DNA of 64,000 bases from Campylobacteraceae bacterium (GCA_027063105.1 JAMOSL010000028.1:6962-70961), one strand, 5' to 3'. Shown: positions 1-10,227, numbered from the stretch's first letter. Made by a program: numbers and translations. Notes: a model not told the origin generated them from the sequence alone.

Positions 1-973
1 ACTGTGAAAGTGTAGAGTACGCAATAATTCTTTTAAGGTCTCTCTCTATTAAAGCCATAGATGCTGCAAAGAATGCTACAAATGTACCAAGAGATGCTAT
101 AAAGAAGCTAACTTCAGATACTTCAGGCATTGAATATAAAGGGTTAGCTCTAATTACTAAGAAAACCCCTGCTGTTACCATTGTTGCTGCATGAATTAAA
201 GCAGAAACAGGTGTAGGACCTTCCATTGCATCTGTTAACCAAGTATGTAGAGGAAATTGTGCTGATTTTCCCATTGCTCCAATAAATAGTGCAATAGCAG
301 CAGTTGTTAAAATTGCATCATCTAAATATGGAAGTGCAGGGAAAACAACATCATATTGAAGTGAACCTGTACTCCAGTAAAGAACAAAGATACCAACAAG
401 CATAGCAAGGTCAGCAATACGGTTTACAATAAATGCTTCATTTGCTGCCCAAGATGGAGAGATTGATGGATTAACATCTGGAGACTCATCAGGTTTATGA
501 TACCAAAAACCAATAAGTAACCAAGAACAGACACCAACTCCTTCCCAACCAATAAATAATCCTGCAAAGTTATCACTCATAACAAGTATTAACATAGAGA
601 ATACAAATGCTGATAGGTAAGAGAAAAATCTGTTAAAACTTTTGTCATGATCCATATAACCAATAGAATAAATATGAACAACAGTCGAAACTAAAGTTAC
701 AACAACCATCATTGTAACACTTATCTGGTCAACAACGAATCCAAATGGAATATCTAAATCACCAGCACTGATCCAATCCATCATTGTAACATGAATACCA
801 TGACCAGTCTGAACAACATAAGTTGCAAGAATAGCTGAGGCAACAAATGAAGTTGCTAATAGAAGTGAAGAGATTACTCCAATAAAAGTCTTTTTAGGAG
901 TCATTCCAAAAAGAGCAGCAAAAAGAGAACCAACTAACGGTGCAAAAAGTGCAATATATACAAACTTTTCCAT
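1..973 (-). CDS. nuoL: NADH-quinone oxidoreductase subunit L (NuoL), 3' end outside window
   Basis: NuoL is the large antiporter-like membrane subunit of respiratory complex I, carrying one of the proton channels in the inner membrane. The open frame starts with ATG at 973 (MEKFVYIALFAPLVGSLF) and runs off the window edge after about 324 codons, so only the N-terminal half or so is present. Visible family stretches include IGWEGVGVCSWLLIGFW, the NRIAD segment and FPLHTWLTDAMEGPTPVSAL with the lysine/histidine channel region. It follows nuoK by two bases in the nuo operon; nuoM and nuoN are expected beyond position 1. The identification is firm; the start is supported by an upstream AAGGG purine stretch. 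Confidence 0.95.
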   Translation of the reverse strand, partial: MEKFVYIALFAPLVGSLFAALFGMTPKKTFIGVISSLLLATSFVASAILATYVVQTGHGIHVTMMDWISAGDLDIPFGFVVDQISVTMMVVVTLVSTVVHIYSIGYMDHDKSFNRFFSYLSAFVFSMLILVMSDNFAGLFIGWEGVGVCSWLLIGFWYHKPDESPDVNPSISPSWAANEAFIVNRIADLAMLVGIFVLYWSTGSLQYDVVFPALPYLDDAILTTAAIALFIGAMGKSAQFPLHTWLTDAMEGPTPVSALIHAATMVTAGVFLVIRANPLYSMPEVSEVSFFIASLGTFVAFFAASMALIERDLKRIIAYSTLSQ

Positions 974-975
974 TA

Positions 976-1278
976 TTACCCTTTCATAGATGCTAAATCA
1001 TCAAGATTAAGCGTTCCAAATTTTTTGTAAAGAACAATTAAAAGTCCTAAACCAACTGCTACTTCACTAGCTGCTACTGCGATAATAAAGAAAGCAAACA
1101 TTTGACCTGTCAAATCATTATAATAATAAGACACTGCAGCAAAAGCTATATTTGCTGCATTTAACATAATCTCTGTTGCAAAAAATAACATCAAAAGATT
1201 TCTTCTTCTTAAAACTCCTACAAGACCAACTGAAAATACTAATCCAGAGAGTACAAGGTAATGACTAAGACCTATCAT
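976..1278 (-). CDS. nuoK: NADH-quinone oxidoreductase subunit K
   Basis: NuoK is a small complex I membrane subunit with three transmembrane helices, homologous to MrpC, contributing to the proton path between NuoH and NuoN. The 100-residue protein has the family's usual length. It carries the conserved segment EIMLNAANIAF, whose glutamate lies in a membrane helix, and the late AASEVAVGLGLLIVLY segment with the second conserved glutamate. It overlaps the end of nuoJ by four bases and precedes nuoL by two, as expected for a translationally coupled nuo operon. Confidence 0.97.
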   Translation of the reverse strand: MIGLSHYLVLSGLVFSVGLVGVLRRRNLLMLFFATEIMLNAANIAFAAVSYYYNDLTGQMFAFFIIAVAASEVAVGLGLLIVLYKKFGTLNLDDLASMKG

Positions 1279-1832
1279 TTTATTATCTCCTCTTTTTCTA
1301 TTATTATATCTTCTTGAGTAGTTAAACTATTATCCATTTTTTTACCTGCTAATATAATACCTGAAATCATTGCAACTAAAAGCATAAGCGCAGCAACTTC
1401 AAATGGAACTAAGTATTTTGTAAATAGAACTAATCCAACTGATTGAGCATTTCCTGCACCTTCTATCGGAGGATACATAGATTGAATATTATCACCCATA
1501 ATTGGAGCTATAAATATAATTACTAACATTAAGGCGATCATACCACCTAAAAAGAATACTAAATAATTTGATGTTGTATTCTCTTTAATATCTCGAGTAG
1601 CATCAAAGAACATCATTGCAAATGCATATAGAGCCATTACAGCTCCTACATATACTATTAATTGAACTACACCTAAAAAATCTGCTTCCAATAGGAAGAA
1701 GAAACCAGAAATAAAAACCATGCCTCCAGCTAGTGAAGTCATAGCATAAAGTATATTTTTTGTTAAAACCGTTACTAAAAAAAGTCCTATAGTTAGGACT
1801 GAAAATAAATAAAAGGCTATTTGTTCATACAT
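1275..1832 (-). CDS. nuoJ: NADH-quinone oxidoreductase subunit J
   Basis: NuoJ is a complex I membrane subunit with about five transmembrane helices. At 185 residues it is of normal length. The conserved motif QLIVYVGAVMALYAFAMM, which bears the pi-bulge helix of the family, is clear, and an acidic lysine-rich tail (EDIIIEKEEIIK) ends the protein. The start is ATG at 1832 with AAAGGAG close upstream. It lies 17 bases after nuoI and overlaps nuoK by four bases. Confidence 0.96.
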   Translation of the reverse strand: MYEQIAFYLFSVLTIGLFLVTVLTKNILYAMTSLAGGMVFISGFFFLLEADFLGVVQLIVYVGAVMALYAFAMMFFDATRDIKENTTSNYLVFFLGGMIALMLVIIFIAPIMGDNIQSMYPPIEGAGNAQSVGLVLFTKYLVPFEVAALMLLVAMISGIILAGKKMDNSLTTQEDIIIEKEEIIK

Positions 1833-1849
1833 TTTTTCTCCTTTTTATT

Positions 1850-2473
1850 TTAGTACGCAAGTGGCGTTTTCTTGATATTCTCATCAGCATTTGGACTAAC
1901 AGCACCAAATCCATCAAATTCTTTCTGTTGCTTAAGTGCATCAATAGGTGTTAGCATATCTTCAAATAATGAAAAACTAGCTCTCTGTTCCGAAGCTGTT
2001 TCATATCGTCCACCATGAACAATTGCAAGTTCAGGACACACTTCTGCACAATATCCACAAAATATGCATCTACCAAAGTTAATTGTATATTCACTAACCT
2101 CTTTTCTTTGATTTTCATCATATCTTGTATCCATTTTAATACAATCAGAGATACAAATTTTTTCACATAATCCACACCCAATACATCTATAGTGACCACT
2201 TTCAAGAAGTCTTAACATATCATGTATTGCTCTATATCTTGGAGAAATAGGAAGCTTCTCTAAAGGATATTTAATTGTATGCATTTTACCACCAAAGAGA
2301 GCATTTTTCATCTCTCTAAGGGTTACCCATAGTCCAACAAAAAGTTCACCTTTAACAGTTCTTTTTGCTACTTGACCGAACTTACCTAATCCTGTTTCAG
2401 GGGTATGTTCTAAATCTAACATTCTGTAAGATTGTTCTCCTACATTTCTATTTTTAAATTCTTCTAAACTCAT
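1850..2473 (-). CDS. nuoI: NADH-quinone oxidoreductase subunit I, 2x[4Fe-4S]
   Basis: NuoI is the ferredoxin-like subunit of the peripheral arm that carries clusters N6a and N6b and passes electrons to NuoB. Two classical cluster motifs are visible: CIGCGLCEKIC near residue 97 and CIFCGYCAEVCPE near residue 136. The 207 residues include an N-terminal membrane-surface helix and a longer C-terminal tail than the shortest bacterial homologues. It sits between nuoH and nuoJ as in all nuo operons. Confidence 0.97.
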   Translation of the reverse strand: MSLEEFKNRNVGEQSYRMLDLEHTPETGLGKFGQVAKRTVKGELFVGLWVTLREMKNALFGGKMHTIKYPLEKLPISPRYRAIHDMLRLLESGHYRCIGCGLCEKICISDCIKMDTRYDENQRKEVSEYTINFGRCIFCGYCAEVCPELAIVHGGRYETASEQRASFSLFEDMLTPIDALKQQKEFDGFGAVSPNADENIKKTPLAY

Positions 2474-2482
2474 ATCTACTCC

Positions 2483-3511
2483 TTATATCATCATCACAAT
2501 AGCTGTGATGAGAATGTTTACTAGGGCTAATGGCATAAGAACTTTCCAACATAGCCACATTAATTGGTCTGGTCTGATATGTGGCCAAGATGCTCTAACC
2601 CATAACATCAGAAAGAAGAAGAATGAAATTTTAAGAATTATAATAAACCAACCAGCAATAAATCCTAAATCATTATATCCACCAAGGAACATTACAGATG
2701 CTAAAATAGCTACTGTAATCATATTAGCATATTCACCAATAAAGAACATACCCCATCTCATACCACTATACTCTGTTGCATACCCAGATATAACTTCTGC
2801 TTCATGTTCAAGAAGGTCAAATGGTGTTCTGTTTGTTTCTGCAAATCCTGCGATTAAGAATAAAACAAATGCTACAGGTTGTTGCCAAATTAGCCACTCT
2901 GTAAATTCACCAGCTTGATATTCATTGAAATCTACTAGAGATAATGAACCAACTAACATGATAGGTGCTAAAATAGATAACCCTGTAACAACTTCATAAC
3001 TTAAAAATTGGATAGCTGTTCTAGCACTTCCGATAATACCCCATTTATTAGCTTGAGCCATACCTGCTAAAAGTGGACCATATAATCCAGCAGCCATCAT
3101 TCCTAAAACAAATAATATACCAACATTTATATCAGCTGCTATTGATGGTACAAATGTTCCACCTAATATTGGAATAAATTCAGGAATTATAAAGTCAGGA
3201 AAAACAGGTACGGATGCTAAAGCTATAAATGCTGTTGCTGCTGTAATTGCTGGTGCTATTTGAAAAATTAATTTATTAGCATTTTGTGGAATAATATCCT
3301 CTTGAGTAAAAAGTTTAATACCATCTGCTGCAATTTGTAAAAGACCAAAAGGACCAACATGAGTAGGTCCTAATCTTCTTTGCATAAATGCCAAAATCTT
3401 ACGCTCTATATAAGTACCAAATCCAGCTATTGCTGAGATTATTGTCAGAATAATTATCGCTTTGATAACTACTCCTAGACTGGTAACTTCAGGTAATACT
3501 GTTGCGTCCAT
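2483..3511 (-). CDS. nuoH: NADH-quinone oxidoreductase subunit H
   Basis: NuoH is the hydrophobic complex I subunit that forms part of the quinone-binding cavity and the entry to the proton channels, with about eight membrane helices. The 342 residues show the family signatures YIERKILAFMQRRLGP near residue 34, the LLQIAADGIKLFTQED loop, and FAETNRTPFDLLEHEAEVISGY near residue 223 with its conserved acidic residues. It is followed after nine bases by nuoI and preceded after two bases by nuoG. Confidence 0.97.
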   Translation of the reverse strand: MDATVLPEVTSLGVVIKAIIILTIISAIAGFGTYIERKILAFMQRRLGPTHVGPFGLLQIAADGIKLFTQEDIIPQNANKLIFQIAPAITAATAFIALASVPVFPDFIIPEFIPILGGTFVPSIAADINVGILFVLGMMAAGLYGPLLAGMAQANKWGIIGSARTAIQFLSYEVVTGLSILAPIMLVGSLSLVDFNEYQAGEFTEWLIWQQPVAFVLFLIAGFAETNRTPFDLLEHEAEVISGYATEYSGMRWGMFFIGEYANMITVAILASVMFLGGYNDLGFIAGWFIIILKISFFFFLMLWVRASWPHIRPDQLMWLCWKVLMPLALVNILITAIVMMI

Positions 3512-3513
3512 AT

Positions 3514-5970
3514 CTACACCTTTTTAATTGTTACGATTTTATATCTATCTCTACCAAATAGAGAATATACATCTTTGTCACTTTTGAAATCAGGGATAGA
3601 TACAATATCGCCACCCATTCTATCATCAGCTACTACACCTAATACCATACTTTCTTTTCCAAAGTTAACTTCAACTTTATCACCTAAGGCTTTTGCCTTA
3701 GAAGGACTTGCATAAAGAGAGAAACTCTCAAAGATTTGATGTGTTTTATCTGTGAAATCATTAAATTGTCTTTGAGGATTACATCTATATGCAATTTCTC
3801 CATCTAAGACAATACTATCATCAAACTTGTTTACTTCAAAATCACTATCTCTTTTCATTAAGTTTTCTAAAGCATAACCTCTATTCTCTTCACCACTATT
3901 TGTATAACCATTTGGTAAATCATCAAAGTTAGCAGAGATAAATCCTCTTTTTGATGCAAGTAAAGGAGTCCAATCAATAGTTAAATCTTGATTACATCCT
4001 AAAGATTTCATCAAATCATTTAACTCATAGCCTTTATATTCCAATGCAGAATTTGTTGGAGTAACTCTTTTATTCATATTTGTAAGAGTTCCCTCTTGTT
4101 GATTCATTGCTGGAATATCAAAATCTCCACTTCCTAAAGCAGATATTTCAAAATCACCTATTTCATTATATCCAACAACATATCCATCTTCACTCTCATC
4201 AAGTTCACAAATTAATGCTACACCTAAAGAGTTGGTTTTTGGTGGTATCATCGCTACTTTCATGTTACAACTAGTTTCAATTAATGCAACAAGGTTAGCT
4301 AAATTTTTAGCTTTAGGATGATAATATAAATCCTCACCTATTATTAGGGAGAATGTCTCTTTTTTCTTCATGATTTTAGTAAATGTATCAGCAAATTTAG
4401 AATCACCACCAACAAGAGTTACTAATTCATTAACATCTACTTCAACCTCTTTCTCAACCATTTCAGGAACTTTCTTAGTTATCTCTTTACTCTCACCAGT
4501 AGCTTTATCTGTCACTGTTTCTGTGATAGACTTCATTACTTTCTCTTTAACTATTACTGTTTTAGTTGAATGGAATGAGTTAATATAATCTATAGTATCT
4601 TCTGCTAATTTTGATTTATCTGCGAATAGGTCTAAAATAAGATATAAAACTGCCTCTTCTTGACCGACTTTATGGGCAAATGTAACTATATTTTTACCCA
4701 TATCTGATATTAAAGAGTCAGCAATTGGATGGAAATATAAACCTGAACCTTTATTCATTTTTTGAATATTATTAAAGGCGTATCTAGCATTTGGATTATC
4801 ATTTCTTAGACTAGCTCCAACACTAATTACAAAATCCGTTTTCATAATCTCTTTAAAATCACTACCATAAAGAATTTGACCTGCTGGTTTTGAATATGCT
4901 CTTAAGAATTGTTGAAAAGCATAAGCATCAGAGTTAACTAATTTTTTACCAAATTCATCTTTCAGAGTTTGAAGCATTAAAGCCTCTTCATTAGTAATAA
5001 CAGAGTTGAATTTAATTGTATCAGCTTTTTTAAGTGCTTCTACAGCCCTATCAAATGCCTCTTTATCTTTACCTTCTACACGATTTTCAAAATCATAACC
5101 AAATCTACCAGCTCCACATAGAGATACATAGTTCCACTCATTTGTAACTCTATAAATCTTCTCTGTCTTATCTTCTATCGATGTATGTTTTGTTTCATAA
5201 TAAATCTGGCAACCACTACTACAATGAGCACAAGTTGCAGGAACTCTTTTTAATTCCCATGCGTTAGTTGTATATACAAAATCTTTACTAACTAAAGCAC
5301 CCACAGGACATACAGCAATACACTCACCACAATCACTACAATTTGTTTGGTCTGTTCCATTACTTGGCACAATTACAGATTTTTGTAATTTATTCCACAT
5401 AGCATAGGCATCTTTTGGCATTAAACTTTTCTGCTCTTTACCAAGCTTTTCTCCACCTCTAGGGCCTGTTTTAATGGCACTATCACCCATCATATCTTTA
5501 CATACTGTAGTACATCGTTCACACACAATACATAAACCTGCATCATAATGTAAAATACTACTCCATTCTATAGTTTCTCTTTTTGTATCAGGTATCATAT
5601 AACTCTGTGAGTCAACACCTAATTCTAGAGTATAATTTTGAAGTTCACACTCACCACTTTGGTCACATACTCCACATTGAAGAGGGTGATTAACATCATA
5701 AACTTCCATAATAGCTCGACGCTCTTCTAAAATCTCTTCAGTTGTAGTAGTAACTTCCATCCCATCTTTGGCTTTAGCATTACATGCATAGACTCTTTTT
5801 CCATCAGCTTCTACCAAACAGATACGACAAGCTAATGTTGGCGAACATCTTGTAAGGTAGCAGATAGCAGGAATAAATATATCATTAGCACGGGCAGCAT
5901 TTAGAATATATTCACCCTCTTGAGTTTTATATTCAATACCGTCAATTTTAATTGTTATTTCATTACTCAT
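3514..5970 (-). CDS. nuoG: Complex I iron-sulfur subunit NuoG, copy 1 (distal)
   Basis: This is the large iron-sulfur subunit of the complex I peripheral arm. The N-terminal half carries, in order, a 2Fe-2S site (Cys37, 48, 51, 63), a His95-Cys99-Cys102-Cys108 site, and 4Fe-4S sites at Cys147-157 and Cys211-221. A further set, Cys247, Cys250, Cys254 and Cys285 (ATCAHCSSGC ... CGAGRFG), corresponds to the N7 cluster position. The rest is a degenerate molybdopterin-oxidoreductase-like region containing a lysine/glutamate/valine-rich insert around residues 465-515. At 818 residues it is of ordinary NuoG length. It lies directly behind a second, shorter nuoG; two tandem copies are characteristic of this group of Campylobacterota. 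Confidence 0.93.
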   Translation of the reverse strand: MSNEITIKIDGIEYKTQEGEYILNAARANDIFIPAICYLTRCSPTLACRICLVEADGKRVYACNAKAKDGMEVTTTTEEILEERRAIMEVYDVNHPLQCGVCDQSGECELQNYTLELGVDSQSYMIPDTKRETIEWSSILHYDAGLCIVCERCTTVCKDMMGDSAIKTGPRGGEKLGKEQKSLMPKDAYAMWNKLQKSVIVPSNGTDQTNCSDCGECIAVCPVGALVSKDFVYTTNAWELKRVPATCAHCSSGCQIYYETKHTSIEDKTEKIYRVTNEWNYVSLCGAGRFGYDFENRVEGKDKEAFDRAVEALKKADTIKFNSVITNEEALMLQTLKDEFGKKLVNSDAYAFQQFLRAYSKPAGQILYGSDFKEIMKTDFVISVGASLRNDNPNARYAFNNIQKMNKGSGLYFHPIADSLISDMGKNIVTFAHKVGQEEAVLYLILDLFADKSKLAEDTIDYINSFHSTKTVIVKEKVMKSITETVTDKATGESKEITKKVPEMVEKEVEVDVNELVTLVGGDSKFADTFTKIMKKKETFSLIIGEDLYYHPKAKNLANLVALIETSCNMKVAMIPPKTNSLGVALICELDESEDGYVVGYNEIGDFEISALGSGDFDIPAMNQQEGTLTNMNKRVTPTNSALEYKGYELNDLMKSLGCNQDLTIDWTPLLASKRGFISANFDDLPNGYTNSGEENRGYALENLMKRDSDFEVNKFDDSIVLDGEIAYRCNPQRQFNDFTDKTHQIFESFSLYASPSKAKALGDKVEVNFGKESMVLGVVADDRMGGDIVSIPDFKSDKDVYSLFGRDRYKIVTIKKV

Positions 5971-5972
5971 CT

Positions 5973-8216
5973 TTAACTATCCATTTTTTCTAATTTTGGT
6001 TGACTAAATCTATAAGAGGATACCAAAGTGCTACTTAATCCCATATCGAAAGTAGGATTAATAGCAATAGTTCCTTTCATTAATGTATCAATCTTAAACA
6101 CTCTTTCATAATTAACGCCATTTAAAGTAAATTTAATTTTATCTTTATCTTTTAATTTTGCTACTGTGGCAAATTGAGAAGAACCCTTTAATACAGTTTC
6201 ATTACTTAGATATTCACTTTTATTTGTAAATGCAGAAAACTGTGTTCCCTTATTACAATTATAGATTACACTGCCATCATAAGTTGGAAGAGTTGAAATT
6301 TCATCTAAATCTAAATTTTGTTCATGATTGACTATATCTAATAAATATCCTCTATGCTCATTACCTATACTATCAAAATAATCTGGTAATTCATCAAATT
6401 TAATTGATTTATAACCATTCTTAATAGGCAGATGAGGTGTATAATCTATTGTATATTTATTATTTAAACCTAAAGCATTTGCAATATCATTTAATACATA
6501 TCCATGATACTCTAATCCTACATTTGTTGGAACAACTCTCTTATCAACAGTTGTAAAAGTTCCTTCTTGTTGATTAAGAGCAGGTATATCTAAATCAGTA
6601 TTACCTAAAGCACTCAATACAAAATCTCCTTCTGTATTATAACCGATTGTGTACCCATTTACCTCATCACTAAGGTCGCATATTAAAGAAACACCTAAAG
6701 CATTAGTAGCAGGTGGAACTATAAGAACTTCAAAGTTAGTATGAATTTCTATCAGTCCAAGTAATTTTGCAATATTCTTAGCTTGTGGATGATTATATAA
6801 ATCTGAACCGATAACTAAACTAAATCCAGATTTCCTGTTTAAAGATTTTGATAAATCAGCTAATTCCTCTTCTCCAATATTGCTCTCTGCACTTAGATTT
6901 CCAATATCTAAATCATCTAAATAATTTTTAATATTCTCATCATCACTATTTATTAAAGTTCTAGCTAAAAGAGCTGTAACACCCTCTTCACTACCAACTT
7001 CATACTTAATAAATTGTGTAATAATTTCTTTCATTGAATAATCTTCCATTGGATGCATATATATTACTCTAGCTCGTTTTCGTCTACTTGCCATTGTAAT
7101 ATGATATTTAACCATTGGATTATCATCATTAATTCTTGAACCTAATACTATGATACCTTGTGATTTAGAGATATTTTCAAGATTTCCACTATATAAGGAT
7201 TTGCCTGTAATGCTATTAAATTCATTTAAAAATTTCTGATAACCTCTAGCTTCATCACATACTAAATTAATATCATATTTTTCTTTTATATTTTGAAGAA
7301 TTAATGCCTCTTCATTTGTAATAGTTGCACTAAATCTAATAGTATCAGCTTTTTTAAATGCTTCTACTGCATTATCAAATGCTATTTCATCTTTGGTTAC
7401 ATTATTATTAGCATAATCAAATCCAAACCTACCAGCACCACAGAGAGATGAAAACTCATAATTATTTGTTACTCGATATATTTTTTTCTCATTATTAAAA
7501 ATGCTATCTGCTTTAACCTCATAACTAAGTTGACAGGCAGAACTACAATGAGAACAACTAGCAGGAATCTTATTTAATTCCCATGCATTTGATGAGTATT
7601 TAAAATCTGTACTAACTAATGCTCCAACAGGACATACAGACATACATTCCCCACAATTACTACAATCTTCATCTAGTTTTGTATTAATAATAGTAGAGTT
7701 ATATCCACCTGAACTGATTGCTAAAACATTGTCTCCTACAATTTCGGTACAAACTCTTACACATTTTTCACACATAATACATAAAGATGGGTCATAAGAT
7801 ATAAATCCCCAATCTTGAACTGGTCTATGTTGCTCTTTAGCCGTAAATGTTTGTTTATCTACCTCAAATTCCATTGTCTTATTTTGTAAATCACACTCTC
7901 CACTCTTATCACATACTCCACATTCTAAAGGGTGATTTACATCATAAAGTTTCATAATATTTTTTCGTTGTTTTTCTATTTCTGGAGTTGAAGTTGTAAT
8001 AATCGCCCCATTAATAGCTTTTTCTTGGCAAGATAATATCATCCCTTCAACACCCTCAACGGCAACAACGCACATTCTACAACTAGCAATAGGTGCAACT
8101 TTTGTTAAGTAACACATAGTTGGGATATAAATATCATTAGCTCTAGCAATATTTAATATTGTATCACCAGCAACACCTTCACAATCCTTACCATTAATTT
8201 TAATTGAAATAGACAT
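5973..8216 (-). CDS. nuoG: Complex I iron-sulfur subunit NuoG, copy 2 (proximal)
   Basis: This is a paralogue of the adjacent downstream nuoG. It has the same cluster ligands: Cys35/46/49/63 for 2Fe-2S; His95-Cys99-Cys102-Cys108; CIMCEKCVRVC; CSNCGECMSVCPVGAL; and ASCSHCSSAC with CGAGRFG later. The two proteins align through the C-terminal half (for example ALNQQEGTFT against AMNQQEGTLT), so this is a true duplication and not a split gene. The protein is 747 residues, shorter because it lacks the charged insert of the other copy. It starts one base after the stop of the GltD-like gene and ends two bases before the other nuoG. Whether both occur in one complex or in alternative complexes cannot be told from sequence. 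Confidence 0.9.
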   Translation of the reverse strand: MSISIKINGKDCEGVAGDTILNIARANDIYIPTMCYLTKVAPIASCRMCVVAVEGVEGMILSCQEKAINGAIITTSTPEIEKQRKNIMKLYDVNHPLECGVCDKSGECDLQNKTMEFEVDKQTFTAKEQHRPVQDWGFISYDPSLCIMCEKCVRVCTEIVGDNVLAISSGGYNSTIINTKLDEDCSNCGECMSVCPVGALVSTDFKYSSNAWELNKIPASCSHCSSACQLSYEVKADSIFNNEKKIYRVTNNYEFSSLCGAGRFGFDYANNNVTKDEIAFDNAVEAFKKADTIRFSATITNEEALILQNIKEKYDINLVCDEARGYQKFLNEFNSITGKSLYSGNLENISKSQGIIVLGSRINDDNPMVKYHITMASRRKRARVIYMHPMEDYSMKEIITQFIKYEVGSEEGVTALLARTLINSDDENIKNYLDDLDIGNLSAESNIGEEELADLSKSLNRKSGFSLVIGSDLYNHPQAKNIAKLLGLIEIHTNFEVLIVPPATNALGVSLICDLSDEVNGYTIGYNTEGDFVLSALGNTDLDIPALNQQEGTFTTVDKRVVPTNVGLEYHGYVLNDIANALGLNNKYTIDYTPHLPIKNGYKSIKFDELPDYFDSIGNEHRGYLLDIVNHEQNLDLDEISTLPTYDGSVIYNCNKGTQFSAFTNKSEYLSNETVLKGSSQFATVAKLKDKDKIKFTLNGVNYERVFKIDTLMKGTIAINPTFDMGLSSTLVSSYRFSQPKLEKMDS

Positions 8217-8217
8217 A

Positions 8218-10227
8218 TTAGACCACCGCCATTGATATATAATAACATCTCATACATCTCTCTGCTTCGCTAATAGCCTCTTCACCAGTAAATCCTAAAT
8301 TAACTTCTCGATTATTATATTTTCTTTCATCAGTTTCTAGTTTTTCACTAACTACTCTAGGTAATCCTGGCATCCAACCTGTAACTTTTTCTTTTTTATC
8401 GTAAACTTTGAGCTTATTTAAATGGTCTTCCATTATTTCATCGTCAGTTAGACTAACTTTGCCATCATAAATATATCTAGTAATTACACTAGATGCTCTT
8501 TTAGCTTGTCCTACTGCATTAACTATAGTCATAGGTCCATATTCACAGTCACCAGATGCAAATAATCCATCTCTACTTGTCATGTAATCTTTACCATTTG
8601 TTAAAATTGTATTCCAAGATGTTAATTTTAAATCCCACTTTTCTGGTATAAGTTGTAAGTCTGCTGCTTGAGATACGGCAGGAATTAAAAAATCACAATC
8701 AATTTCAAAATCACCATCATCTATTTTAACAAGTTGAGCTCTACCACCATCAGGGTCTGGAACTAATTCGAACTTGTTAATTAATAATTTCGTTATCTGA
8801 TTATTTTCATCGAATATCTCTTCAACAGCAGAGTGGAATATAAACTCAACACCCTCTTCAACTGCTTCATGATACTCTTCGTAAGTTGTATTTCTAATAA
8901 TTGTTTTTTCATCTCTACGATAAATCATAATTACTTTTTTCGCACCTTCACGAATAGAACATCTGACAACATCCATAGATGTAAATCCACCACCAACACA
9001 TACAACTGTTTTATCTTTTAAGTCATCAGAAGCAGATGAACCAATGCCATATTTAGTCCAAAGATTAACTTTATCAAGCATATCAATAGCACCCCAATAA
9101 CCATCCATATCTGATTTTTCGTTTTTAGCTCTAACTTTTTTTGATAATCTTGTTCCAAAAGCTAACATAGTTGCATCATATTCTGCATCTATCTCTTCTA
9201 ATCTTTTATCATCTACTCTATGGTTTGCATATACAGTTACTGCTTCCATAGAAGTAACAAGTTCAATATCTTTGTTATATTTATCTATTGGCATACGATA
9301 CTCTGGAACACCAACAGCTACTTCACCACCTAAAACAGGAAGTTCTTCAAAAATATCAACTTTAATACCTTCTAATGCTAAATAGTATGCAGTAGTTAAA
9401 CCAGCTGGTCCAGCTCCAATAATCGCTACTTTTTTACCATCATTTTTAAGAGGTTTTGGTTCATATGGGTGTTGCCAATCTAATCCGTGGTCTGTCTCAT
9501 AATCAGCACCTAATCTTTTAAGTTCCATAATTGATATTGGTTCATCAAGATTTGTTCGTCTACAAGCATCTTCACAAGGGTGTGGACATACTCTACCACA
9601 TGTATGAGCTAAAGGCATAGTCTGTCTAGTTGCACCTAAAGATTCAGTGAATACCATATCTCTTACACCCTCAATATATGCAGGAATATCAACATGAGCA
9701 GGACACATATCAGTACAAGGTGCTGTCACCTTTGCAATATAATTTATATCTTGATCATAGTGTTTTGATTGCTCTTGATTATCAATACATTTATCAAATT
9801 GCTCTTTATAATGTTTCATTAAATCTAATATTGGTTTAGGTACAGTTCTACCTATTTCACATTTAGACGTTACCATCATAGTTTCACTAACTTCTGTTAA
9901 ATGTTCTATATCTTCATGACTTCCATCACCTCTTGCTATTTTATCTAATAGGTCAAAGAGAATTCTACCACCCCATCTACCAGGAGCACATCTACCACAA
10001 GCTTCAGAGTATACTTGATATTGAGCTGCATATTCTGTAGCCAATCTAACAGCATCAACATCCTCTTGGAATATTGCTACACCGTCCCATCCAATAAATG
10101 CCTTTGAGCTTCTATCAGCAGTGTAATCCTCAGGGAGTTTGAATGCAGAGCTACTCCACTCTTCAGATGATTTACCTCTATTGTCAATAAATTCATCTTG
10201 CCAAGTAGAGAAAACAACAGCAGACAT
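8218..10227 (-). CDS. NuoF-remnant / GltD-like NAD(P)H flavoprotein of the nuo operon
   Basis: This gene occupies the nuoF position but is not an ordinary NuoF. Residues 70-125 resemble only the C-terminal 4Fe-4S segment of NuoF: EACGRCAPGRWGG and SKCEIG, with Cys77, Cys80 and Cys123 kept but the third cysteine replaced by Gly83. Residues 165-669 are like the small subunit of glutamate synthase (GltD). They include cysteine groups at 171/175 and 210/214/218/222, a FAD dinucleotide fold GAGPAG at 271, and a second fold GGGFTSMD at 412 followed by YRRDE, the latter typical of NADPH binding in GltD. The C-terminus has CMRC. The likely role, inferred, is electron input to complex I from NAD(P)H or a ferredoxin/flavodoxin. 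It overlaps the upstream small gene by one base. Confidence 0.8.
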   Translation of the reverse strand: MSAVVFSTWQDEFIDNRGKSSEEWSSSAFKLPEDYTADRSSKAFIGWDGVAIFQEDVDAVRLATEYAAQYQVYSEACGRCAPGRWGGRILFDLLDKIARGDGSHEDIEHLTEVSETMMVTSKCEIGRTVPKPILDLMKHYKEQFDKCIDNQEQSKHYDQDINYIAKVTAPCTDMCPAHVDIPAYIEGVRDMVFTESLGATRQTMPLAHTCGRVCPHPCEDACRRTNLDEPISIMELKRLGADYETDHGLDWQHPYEPKPLKNDGKKVAIIGAGPAGLTTAYYLALEGIKVDIFEELPVLGGEVAVGVPEYRMPIDKYNKDIELVTSMEAVTVYANHRVDDKRLEEIDAEYDATMLAFGTRLSKKVRAKNEKSDMDGYWGAIDMLDKVNLWTKYGIGSSASDDLKDKTVVCVGGGFTSMDVVRCSIREGAKKVIMIYRRDEKTIIRNTTYEEYHEAVEEGVEFIFHSAVEEIFDENNQITKLLINKFELVPDPDGGRAQLVKIDDGDFEIDCDFLIPAVSQAADLQLIPEKWDLKLTSWNTILTNGKDYMTSRDGLFASGDCEYGPMTIVNAVGQAKRASSVITRYIYDGKVSLTDDEIMEDHLNKLKVYDKKEKVTGWMPGLPRVVSEKLETDERKYNNREVNLGFTGEEAISEAERCMRCYYISMAVV

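Noticed and set aside
3514..8216. The two nuoG genes as one gene split by a frameshift
   Set aside because: Each has a complete N-terminal cluster set and C-terminal region; they are paralogues in tandem.
8218..10227. Plain NuoF or plain glutamate synthase small subunit
   Set aside because: No NuoF FMN/NADH domain is present, and the N-terminal NuoF cluster segment plus operon context argue against ordinary GltD.
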